Assembly: GCA_964481195.1 (NCBI GenBank)
Contig: CAYZTB010000003.1
Coordinates: 1 to 64,000, forward strand
DNA length: 64,000 bases
Direction: 5' to 3'
Source of the DNA: Palsa-948 sp964481195
Lineage (GTDB): Bacteria; Bacteroidota; Bacteroidia; Palsa-948
In this document: one piece after another, positions 18,468 through 26,570 of the stretch
How the letters are laid out: the number at the start of each line of letters is the position of its first letter
How positions within the stretch are numbered: position 1 is the stretch's first letter
Program-made: the position numbers and the translations under genes
The notes under the pieces: model-generated
Seen by the model: the letters and a program-made list of their open reading frames with translations, nothing else
The model's database searches: none
Told to the model about the DNA's origin: nothing

Positions 18468-20234
18468 TTATTTTACTAATACAATTTTTTCTTTCATTTT
18501 ATTTTCTCCACCTTTCACTTCTACAAAATACACTCCAGAAGTTAGATTTGGACGCAATGTTATTATAGCAGCATCAACAGGTTGTCCATACACAAGGCTT
18601 CCCATAACATCATACACCGCAAGTTGCCAATCCTGACTTTTATTCCATCCCTCAATAGAAATTGTGGTTACCTCGTTAAAAGGATTTGGGAAAACTGTCA
18701 AGTGAGAATTGCTATTAGCCGCATCATTCACACTTGTTGGAGGAGTACAAGTTCCAATTCCAAAAGCGTTTGAAGTAATAACCGTTGCAGGAGTAGTTCC
18801 AGCAGTTACAGTGTACTTCAAAAAGCAATTGTTTGAGTTTATGTTAGGAACAGCCCACTGATAGGTTCCAGAGTTTGGATAATTATTTACAACTGTGGCC
18901 CAAGGACCCGCAGAACCTGTGCTTGAATACTCTATAGTCACTTGAGCAGCAGGCCCCACTGGAACTGCACTGATCCATTTAAGAAACTGAGCAGATCCCG
19001 GCATGAAACATTCGTAACCTTTTGGCGTGAGAGGAATGATTGTTAAAGAATTTGGAGTAGGCTGGACACTCATGTACACCTTTAAGTTGGTGTTACCTGA
19101 ACTACCAATCACCGCCACATCACCATACCCATCATGGTTAAAATCGGCTACACCCCAGCCAACCATTTGTGTTTCGGGTTTTCCAAAGCCACCGTTTCTT
19201 GTCCAATTGCCCGCTCCATCACCTTTGTATATTCTAACTGAATCGGGTGACCAAGTAAGTAGATCCATGTTACCATCCTTATCCATGTGCGCAAGTTTGA
19301 TACGATTTACACCTGTAGCTGGATTAGGTAGTCCATTGGAAATACTCACCCAAGTATTTGTGTTAAGATTAAATGTGTATACTTTTAAGTCGCTCACTGT
19401 ACCTATCATGGAACTATAAGCAGCCATATCTACTGCACCGTCATTATTGACATCGCCTAATGAGAAACGCATGGTCCAATCAAGCGGAATACCAGGCTGC
19501 ATGGATGCGAATCCCGTTCCTGCCGAATTTTTGTACACATTTCCTATTTCTGAACTCATGAACATATCAGGATATCCATCGCGATCATAATCGCCAAGCT
19601 CTGCCATGCTCATCGAGTTTCCACCTACGATGCCCCAGATCTGTGTCCAGGTTCCATCTCCATTATTTTTGTAGGCATGCACTCCTGCGCAACAACCAAA
19701 AGAATTGGAAGCCAGATCAAGCAACCCATCGTTATTAATATCTGCAAAATCGATTCCAAACATTCCGTAGGTCTCTCCATTAGTAGCCAGACCATCGTCA
19801 TACGGAGTCCAAGAAGATCCGGTTCCATCACCTAATGCTACCTCTATCAGTTGATCTCCAAAATCATTCGCCCCCCAATTATGATGCATGGCATACCCTA
19901 TGTCCATCTTACCATCATTATTTACGTCTCCAAGAGCGCAACCTCCATATCCGAAGTTTCCAGATTTCCCTGCCGACCAATTGGTTCCCGTGCCATTATT
20001 CTTCCAAACCATAACGCCCGCTTCTGTGGCATTAACGTTAGGTGCTCCATGTGTTCCTACAGATACAATATCAATATCTCCGTCTCCATCCACATCACCA
20101 CATTCAAGTTCGGTACCTCCTCCATCAAAAGAAATAGAGTTTAGTCCTGATGTTACAACACTGTAAGTTAACTGAGCTTCTACCAAGTAAAAACTGAACG
20201 TTAACATCGAAATAAGAAGTAATTGTTTTTTCAT
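18468..20234 (-). CDS. FG-GAP/VCBS repeat protein with T9SS type A domain
   Basis: 588 residues. A signal peptide covers residues 1-20. Residues about 40-390 contain seven Ca-binding-type loops (DVDGDGDID, DVNNDGKMD, DINNDGLLD, DYDRDGYPD, DVNNDGAVD, HMDKDGNMD, DFNHDGYGD), the hallmark of FG-GAP/VCBS seven-bladed integrin-like propellers. An Ig-like segment follows (about 400-495). The end is a type A sorting domain ('TVFPNPFNEVTTI', 'YDVMGSLVYGQP', 'LTSGVYFVEVKGG'). Calcium-stabilised surface adhesion is the usual inference for this fold. It is the first gene of the leftmost minus-strand block, divergent from the gene at 20374. Confidence 0.9.
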   Translation of the reverse strand: MKKQLLLISMLTFSFYLVEAQLTYSVVTSGLNSISFDGGGTELECGDVDGDGDIDIVSVGTHGAPNVNATEAGVMVWKNNGTGTNWSAGKSGNFGYGGCALGDVNNDGKMDIGYAMHHNWGANDFGDQLIEVALGDGTGSSWTPYDDGLATNGETYGMFGIDFADINNDGLLDLASNSFGCCAGVHAYKNNGDGTWTQIWGIVGGNSMSMAELGDYDRDGYPDMFMSSEIGNVYKNSAGTGFASMQPGIPLDWTMRFSLGDVNNDGAVDMAAYSSMIGTVSDLKVYTFNLNTNTWVSISNGLPNPATGVNRIKLAHMDKDGNMDLLTWSPDSVRIYKGDGAGNWTRNGGFGKPETQMVGWGVADFNHDGYGDVAVIGSSGNTNLKVYMSVQPTPNSLTIIPLTPKGYECFMPGSAQFLKWISAVPVGPAAQVTIEYSSTGSAGPWATVVNNYPNSGTYQWAVPNINSNNCFLKYTVTAGTTPATVITSNAFGIGTCTPPTSVNDAANSNSHLTVFPNPFNEVTTISIEGWNKSQDWQLAVYDVMGSLVYGQPVDAAIITLRPNLTSGVYFVEVKGGENKMKEKIVLVK

Positions 20235-20373
20235 TGTGTTTATTTTTCAGTAAATCTACAGCCCATCACAGTCTCGTTAAAATACTATTTAATACATTTT
20301 TACTATGTCGAATTACATATTTTATATCCTTATTATCCTATAAAATTCCTATATTTATATTATATCGAACAAT

Positions 20374-21915
20374 ATGTTAACTGATACCTATACCCTAGTC
20401 AGGTCCCTAACCAAGCTTGAAAAGCAGTATTTCTACCGCTCAGCTACCCAGCATGAAATGGGAGGTAAGAATAATTATCTGAAGCTGTACCAGGCGCTTT
20501 GCAGGCGAGGTAAGCTAAATGAAAATCGGATTCGGAAGCAATTCAGTGGCAACAATCTATATCTGCTAAAGAGTCACTTACAATATTCTATTCTCAAATC
20601 ACTTCGCAACTTCCACGCTTCTGCATCGGTTTCAATGCGGTTGAATGCCATGTTGGACCACATAGAGATTCTCTACAACAAAGGCCTGTTCAAAGCAGGT
20701 CAAAAGATCTTGTTACATGCCAAAAAACTCGCATCGACTCACGAAGCTCACCTGGCCCAACTTAGGCTTTTAGAATGGGAAGTCAAATACCTTAGCGCAC
20801 CGCATCGATTTGACCAGGCCGGAACCATGCTGAAAGAAGCCTTTCGACAAGAAGCAGGTCAGCTAACCCTTCAAGCCCAGTTTCGCGAATGCGTAAAATT
20901 CCGAACAGAGGTAATCGCCTTTCACAACAAGTCCATCATCCTTAAAAAAAGAGATGAGAAAGCACACCGCTCATTTGAAGGTCGAATCAAGAAACTATTG
21001 AGTGCGGCACTTTCCAATAAAGCAAAATGGCAGCTATTCAACGCTTGCGGGGTTTACTACTCCACCATCGGTGATTTTGCAAGTAGCAACCTATACTTTA
21101 AAAAAAACATCGAGCTATTCAGAAACAATAACGATCTGTTCAAGGAAGAGATGCAGCAATATCTATTCTCGCTGTACCTTCAATGTGCTACCTGCTACAA
21201 TCTGAAAAAATTCAAAGAGGGAATGCATAACCTCAAGAATCTACGTACACTATTTGAATCTTTGCCCGACTTCTCTACCAAAAAGAATATTCTTGAACTC
21301 TACCTGTATGCGTTAATGCTGGAATCCACCTTCCGTATGGATACGGGAGAATATCAGAAAGCATTACCAACTGTCGAAAAACTAATCCAGCTCATGGAAG
21401 TACATATCAATACAGTACATACTTCACTTCGAAGCGAGTTCTACTATCTGCAGTCCATCTATTGGTTCTTTGCCGAAGACCTTAAAAGAACCCTTTGGCA
21501 CCTTAACAAAATATTGCAGGATGCAGACTCGCCAAAAGAAAATCCGGCACATTATTGTTACGCTAGGCTAATGCACGTCATTGTCCTGGCTGAGTTGGAA
21601 CAGTTCCGGGAAATGGAAAATTTATTGCCTGCTACCCGTAAGTATTTAAAAAAGAAAAGTCAGCACTATAATGTTGAAGAGATACTACTCAACCATCTGG
21701 CCGAAGCCGGAAAAAAACACGGGAGATCAAGCAAGAAAGAAAAAAAATCATCGCTTATTTCAACTAAGGAGAAGTTGATCCGCCTTGTTAAAGATCCAGA
21801 AGAAGCTAAGGCATTGAACGTGTTTGACTATTTAAGCTGGCTGGATAGTAAAATTGAAGGACAATCCTTCACATCTGTGGTAAAAGAAAAAAACAAGAAA
21901 TTCATTTCAACGTAA
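20374..21915 (+). CDS. Cytoplasmic alpha-helical protein of a Bacteroidota family, function unknown
   Basis: 513 residues with no signal peptide or membrane segment. It is helical throughout, with degenerate TPR-like helix pairs. The N-terminus ('LVRSLTKLEKQYFYRSA') is typical of a family I have seen in many Bacteroidota genomes without a known function. It is rich in Lys, Leu and Glu, and a Lys-rich segment ('KKHGRSSKKEKKSS') lies near residue 450. It is the only plus-strand, non-exported gene inside more than 30 kb of minus-strand secreted-protein genes. Its stop overlaps the stop of the convergent gene by 9 bases. A regulatory or scaffolding role is possible, but nothing in the sequence proves it. 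Confidence 0.8.
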   Translation: MLTDTYTLVRSLTKLEKQYFYRSATQHEMGGKNNYLKLYQALCRRGKLNENRIRKQFSGNNLYLLKSHLQYSILKSLRNFHASASVSMRLNAMLDHIEILYNKGLFKAGQKILLHAKKLASTHEAHLAQLRLLEWEVKYLSAPHRFDQAGTMLKEAFRQEAGQLTLQAQFRECVKFRTEVIAFHNKSIILKKRDEKAHRSFEGRIKKLLSAALSNKAKWQLFNACGVYYSTIGDFASSNLYFKKNIELFRNNNDLFKEEMQQYLFSLYLQCATCYNLKKFKEGMHNLKNLRTLFESLPDFSTKKNILELYLYALMLESTFRMDTGEYQKALPTVEKLIQLMEVHINTVHTSLRSEFYYLQSIYWFFAEDLKRTLWHLNKILQDADSPKENPAHYCYARLMHVIVLAELEQFREMENLLPATRKYLKKKSQHYNVEEILLNHLAEAGKKHGRSSKKEKKSSLISTKEKLIRLVKDPEEAKALNVFDYLSWLDSKIEGQSFTSVVKEKNKKFIST

Positions 21916-24477
21916 GAGGCTTACATTGCCTTTCGTTTTGATCTCATCCCCAGTGGTTAAAATAATTTTGCAGTAATAGTCAAACACCGCTGTATTTTCA
22001 ACTCCTCCACGCAGCGCTCCATCCCATGCTTGCAAAATATTATCCGATTCAAATACCTTCTCCCCCCACCTGCTGTAGATTACCAGCTTAAACTCTATTA
22101 CACATAAGGGATTTATATAAACCTTGAACTCGTCATTTTCACCATCTCCATTGGGAGAGAAAGCGTTAGGTATGTAGAGCTTTCCACATTGAATTGGTTC
22201 AGGAAGAACATACACCGTTATACAGGCAGAATCGACACAGCCGCTGGTATCCATTACGATCACGCAATAGGTAATCGTAACCGAAGGTGAAGCTGTTGGG
22301 TTCGCTAGCGTACTATCGTTTAGTCCATATCCCGGAGACCAGATGTACGACACTCCTCCCGAGGCATTTAGCGTAACTGAACTTCCGACTTGAATGGTTG
22401 TAGTTCCGCTTGCTACCGCTGTTGGCCCGTTTGCGCTAACAATATTCACAACAGATACTAGTGTACAGCCATTAGCATCTGTAATTGTTACAGAATAGTT
22501 TCCTGCAGATAGCGCTGTTGCAGTTTGACTGGTTTGTCCGTTATTCCATAAGTATGAGTAAGGCAGTATGCCACCGGTTACCGAAACGGTTGCGATTCCA
22601 TCATTGGAGTTACAACTTGCAACAGTACTGCTTACAGTAGCGGTAATGGCAAGAGGCTGTGCAATAGTAACTGTTTGCGTAGATGAGCAACCACTAGCAT
22701 CAATGACAACAACCGAATAATTTCCAGCAGTAAGATTTGTTGCAGCAGAAGTAGATTGTCCGTTGCTCCATTGATACGTATAATTGGGAGTACCACTTGC
22801 AATACTTACGGATGCTGAGCCATTGTTTCCTCCGTTGCAGGATACGCTGGCACTACTTGCTGCATTTAAAATTGGCGACTGCCCAACGGTAACATAATTT
22901 ACCATTACCAAGGTATCGCTATTAGGAGGATTATACGCAATCAACGAAACGGTATAAGTTCCTGCTGCTGTGTAAGTATGTACTGGATTTTGCGTTGTGC
23001 TTGTATTTCCATCTCCAAAGTCCCAGCTCCATGAAGTTGAATTTGTACTTGTGTTTGTAAATGTGACAGTAAGTGGTGCACATCCAGAAAGATTTGTGCC
23101 GGTAAAATTTGCATTAGGCAAAACCAATGAACACCAAGGCACACAATTTTTATCAATCACAAAACGCCACATATCATTGTTGCCAAGTGGTGGGTAATTT
23201 CCCCCAAACAACCAAAGGTTCCCATTCGATTCTCTGAAAGCCATGGAATTAGTTCTTGGTTCAGGCATGTTACTGGCTGCAGGAATATTTACTGTCCCGT
23301 GTGAAGGGATTGAGCCCGGACCACCGTTAACCCAAGTCCAGGTATTTGAAGGAACATCATAATGCCATAAGTCATTGTAATTTGTTGCCATATCACGCCC
23401 TCCAAACATCCAGAAATTTTCGCATTCATCCGTCCAGCAGGTTTGATTTTGAGTGAGAGCAGGTGGATCATCATTTATATTTGAAGTACATTTTGTCCCG
23501 TAAGTTATAATAGGATTTGGTGTATTAGAACCTCTTACCCATGTCCACATATTTGTTGCGATATCATATTTCCATAAATCATTATAAATATCAGTATAGC
23601 TATCTCCACCAAACAGCCAAAGATTTCCGGCATTATCAACCCAATGCGTGTAACATCTTCTTGCGGGAGGATCATTTGTTGCAGACGCTACCCCTTGTGT
23701 TCCATAACTCCCGAGCACATTTATAGTTTGCGAGCCACGCATCCAAGTCCACATATTTGTTGTTACATCATATTTCCAAAGATCATTTGTAAGACCAATT
23801 GCCCCCAAAGCAGATTCGCCTCCAAACAACCACAGGTTTCCATTCTTATCTGTCCATGAGCTGGACCCTTCTCTTCGGCAAGGTGGAATATTTGTTGGCG
23901 AGGCTACACCTTGTATTCCATAGGATCCTCCGGGGAATGGGGTAGCAATATTATCTCCATGCATCCATGTCCATTGATTTGAAGCAATATTATATCTCCA
24001 TAAATCATTTAAAAATCCTTGTGCGTTTGTTGGACCAAATCCATTCCCTCCGTACAGCCACAAGTCGCCACTCAAATCAGTCCAAGCAAACATTCCTTGT
24101 AATCTAGATCCCGGATAATTTCCCGGTGCAGCAACACCTTTTGTTCCATATACGCCAGGGCTGTTTGAAACGTTGGATCCTTTTACCCAAGTCCACATAT
24201 TTGTAGTTGGATCAAATTTCCACAATACATCTGGCAGCGGACCTGCACCACCAAACATCCAAAAATTTCCATTTAAGTCTGTCCAGTCGGCACCGTTAAA
24301 AGATTTTGGTGGGTCATTAGTTGGGGCAGCAACACCTTGAGTTCCAAAATTTCCATTGCCTACTGGAGGGAATCCATTGTTAGAGCCATGCATCCAAGTC
24401 CACCAGCCTTGCTGTGCATTTCCGCTAGTGCTGAATAAACTGAAAAAAATAAAATAAATAAAAAATTTTTTTTTCAT
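21907..24477 (-). CDS. Kelch/PKD/SprB-repeat protein with type B T9SS domain
   Basis: 856 residues. A signal peptide covers residues 1-21. Six kelch-like blades follow, each about 62 residues ('WTWMHG ... GTQGVA ... NLWLFGG ... NDLWKYD'), to about residue 440. A PKD domain ('SWSWDFGDGNTSTTQNPVHT') comes next, then SprB-like repeats ('GSASVSIASGTPNYTYQWSNG', 'YSVVVIDASGC') and an Ig-like module. The end is a type B sorting domain ('LYIPNAFSPNGDGENDEFK', 'YSRWGEKVFES', 'KTKGNVSLLR'). It is last in a four-gene run, and its start overlaps the stop of the previous gene by 4 bases. It is closely similar in design to the gene at 26571-29531. Confidence 0.9.
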   Translation of the reverse strand: MKKKFFIYFIFFSLFSTSGNAQQGWWTWMHGSNNGFPPVGNGNFGTQGVAAPTNDPPKSFNGADWTDLNGNFWMFGGAGPLPDVLWKFDPTTNMWTWVKGSNVSNSPGVYGTKGVAAPGNYPGSRLQGMFAWTDLSGDLWLYGGNGFGPTNAQGFLNDLWRYNIASNQWTWMHGDNIATPFPGGSYGIQGVASPTNIPPCRREGSSSWTDKNGNLWLFGGESALGAIGLTNDLWKYDVTTNMWTWMRGSQTINVLGSYGTQGVASATNDPPARRCYTHWVDNAGNLWLFGGDSYTDIYNDLWKYDIATNMWTWVRGSNTPNPIITYGTKCTSNINDDPPALTQNQTCWTDECENFWMFGGRDMATNYNDLWHYDVPSNTWTWVNGGPGSIPSHGTVNIPAASNMPEPRTNSMAFRESNGNLWLFGGNYPPLGNNDMWRFVIDKNCVPWCSLVLPNANFTGTNLSGCAPLTVTFTNTSTNSTSWSWDFGDGNTSTTQNPVHTYTAAGTYTVSLIAYNPPNSDTLVMVNYVTVGQSPILNAASSASVSCNGGNNGSASVSIASGTPNYTYQWSNGQSTSAATNLTAGNYSVVVIDASGCSSTQTVTIAQPLAITATVSSTVASCNSNDGIATVSVTGGILPYSYLWNNGQTSQTATALSAGNYSVTITDANGCTLVSVVNIVSANGPTAVASGTTTIQVGSSVTLNASGGVSYIWSPGYGLNDSTLANPTASPSVTITYCVIVMDTSGCVDSACITVYVLPEPIQCGKLYIPNAFSPNGDGENDEFKVYINPLCVIEFKLVIYSRWGEKVFESDNILQAWDGALRGGVENTAVFDYYCKIILTTGDEIKTKGNVSLLR

Positions 24478-26534
24478 CGTACTAAACTCACATTTCCTTG
24501 TTTAAATATTTCTTCTCCACTAATCAAGACCGTTTTGCAATAAAATGTATAGACGGCAGAATTTGAAACTACTCCTCGCAGCTCTCCGTTCCAGCCCTTA
24601 GTAATATCGTTTGTTTCAAAAACTTTATCTCCCCAACGATCATAAATGATTAGTAAAAATTTTGTCACACACAAGGGGTTTATGTACACTTTAAACTCAT
24701 CATTTTCATTATCTCCATTTGACGAAAATGCATTGGGGATATAAAAAGTACCACAGGTGGTCTCAACTGTTACTTTTATACATGATGAATCAGAACAGCC
24801 ATTGGCGTCTGAAACTGTTACGCAGTATATAATATTACTTACAGGATTGGCTACTACTGCATTTCCAGTAACAGAATTTAAATTTGTGGAGGGCGACCAA
24901 ACATAACTCGCTCCTCCGCTTGCAGATAATGTTGTGCTAGAACCGGATAGTATAGTGACATCGGAACTAACCGTAGCATTTGGTTTGGGGTTAACTGTTA
25001 AATTAGTGGTGATAACGCTATCACAACCATTGCTTGCAGTGGAAGTAAACGTATAAGTTCCCGATACACTTGCTGTTGCACCACTTGGGAGTATGTATAA
25101 TGCGCCTGAGCAAATAATAGGGTTTTGTATACTTCCAGTATTTGGATTTACAGTTAATATAGTTGTAATGATACTATCACATCCTCCTGAAGCAGGAATT
25201 GTATCCATGTAAGTACCAGCAATTGAAACATTTTGTCCACTGGGCAACAAGTAAGTATTTCCTGCACAAATTGTTGCTGATTGAGAAACCGTAATAGAAG
25301 AATTAACTGTAAGTACAGTTGTAATAATGCTATCACATCCGGTAGAAGTATTAATAGTATCGATGTATGTTCCAGCTGAACTTACAACAAGACCTCCAGG
25401 GAGTGTAAAAGAATTCCCAGTACATATTGAAATATTTTGAGAGCTAGTGACTGTAGATCCTACAGATAAATTAGTGGTAATAATACTATCACATCCACCA
25501 GAAGATAACAAGGTGTCTTTGTAAACTCCAGAAGCGCTTACTATTCCTCCGCCAGGCAAAGTATAATTTCCGCCATTACAAATACTTGCATTTACTGTTG
25601 ATTGAATAGAGCCAAAACTTACACTAACAGGAACAGCAAGTAAAGTAGCGCAGCCAAAGCTATTAATGATCGAAGTAATAGTATACGTTGTAGTTTGTGT
25701 AGGGTGTACTGTATGCACATAGCCGCTATTGATATTAAAAATAGTGTCGATTGTAGTTCCAGAATTTATAACAATATCATAAGGACCATAACAGCCTCCG
25801 GGAATTGTTAATGTAAATGATGCCGAGTCACAAGTAGTGACGGAAGTAGGCGATGCAGTTAGCGTATCTACTGTTGAAATAATTACATCGTCAAAGAACG
25901 CATAACCTGCAGCGTTGAATGGTCCGGCACAGGAGCCGGCCAAAATAAATGCATTGGCATTCTGAGTAGCCGTAAAAGTTCGTGTGAATTTTTGCCAGGA
26001 GCTTGTGATAAGGCTACCCGTGATATTGGTTTGCTCAACAAACCCAGTTGGACAAAGTGTTACAGGGGTAAATGTTGTAGGCAACACTGCAGTATTACCT
26101 ATTTGTAATGAAAAATTATTGAGCATATTCACATAACTTCCAGTAGATGGTTTGGATAAATAAATTTCAAATTTATATTTCTGTCCCGCACAAAAATTAA
26201 GAAACTGCCCTGTCTCTTCTTTATAATAGGGTTGCGAACTATTGTAATTTGTATAGACTCCTGCACATCCTACTCCATTTGGAAATGGCATGGATGGCGT
26301 TATCCCACCTCCCACATTCATAAAACCACAAGTCGAATGAAAAAAATCGCTAGAGCCACCGGAGGTAGTGCCTTGATACCATCCCGTTGCTCTATTCATT
26401 TGTCCGCTGGAGGTGGGGCAAGAAGTAAAAATTTCAAAATCTCCGTTGCTAACTAAATTACAATTTTGAGAATATAATTCAGAATGAAGTAAGAAAAATA
26501 AAAGGAAAAAATATACTTTATAAATGAATCGCAT
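24474..26534 (-). CDS. Secreted multi-module protein with Cys-pair repeats and type B T9SS domain
   Basis: 686 residues from the ATG at 26534. A TTG six bases upstream in frame is possible but less likely. A signal peptide covers residues 1-22. 'NLVSNGDFEIFTSCPTSSGQ' begins a carbohydrate-binding-like jelly-roll domain (to about residue 210). Four repeats of about 50 residues follow, each with two Cys: 'ICTGNSFTLPGG ... GTY.DT ... GCDSIITT.LTV'. An Ig-like module and a type B sorting domain end the protein ('FYIPNAFSSNGDNENDEFK', 'YDRWGDKVFET', 'FKQGNVSLVR'). It lies between two kelch-type relatives in one transcription unit. Confidence 0.88.
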   Translation of the reverse strand: MRFIYKVYFFLLFFLLHSELYSQNCNLVSNGDFEIFTSCPTSSGQMNRATGWYQGTTSGGSSDFFHSTCGFMNVGGGITPSMPFPNGVGCAGVYTNYNSSQPYYKEETGQFLNFCAGQKYKFEIYLSKPSTGSYVNMLNNFSLQIGNTAVLPTTFTPVTLCPTGFVEQTNITGSLITSSWQKFTRTFTATQNANAFILAGSCAGPFNAAGYAFFDDVIISTVDTLTASPTSVTTCDSASFTLTIPGGCYGPYDIVINSGTTIDTIFNINSGYVHTVHPTQTTTYTITSIINSFGCATLLAVPVSVSFGSIQSTVNASICNGGNYTLPGGGIVSASGVYKDTLLSSGGCDSIITTNLSVGSTVTSSQNISICTGNSFTLPGGLVVSSAGTYIDTINTSTGCDSIITTVLTVNSSITVSQSATICAGNTYLLPSGQNVSIAGTYMDTIPASGGCDSIITTILTVNPNTGSIQNPIICSGALYILPSGATASVSGTYTFTSTASNGCDSVITTNLTVNPKPNATVSSDVTILSGSSTTLSASGGASYVWSPSTNLNSVTGNAVVANPVSNIIYCVTVSDANGCSDSSCIKVTVETTCGTFYIPNAFSSNGDNENDEFKVYINPLCVTKFLLIIYDRWGDKVFETNDITKGWNGELRGVVSNSAVYTFYCKTVLISGEEIFKQGNVSLVR

Positions 26535-26570
26535 TGGCAAACCTTATGTAGTTATTTAAAAAAGGAAAAC

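Noticed and set aside
26535..26540. TTG start two codons upstream of the ATG at 26534
   Set aside because: The ATG begins the signal peptide directly and needs no alternative start codon.
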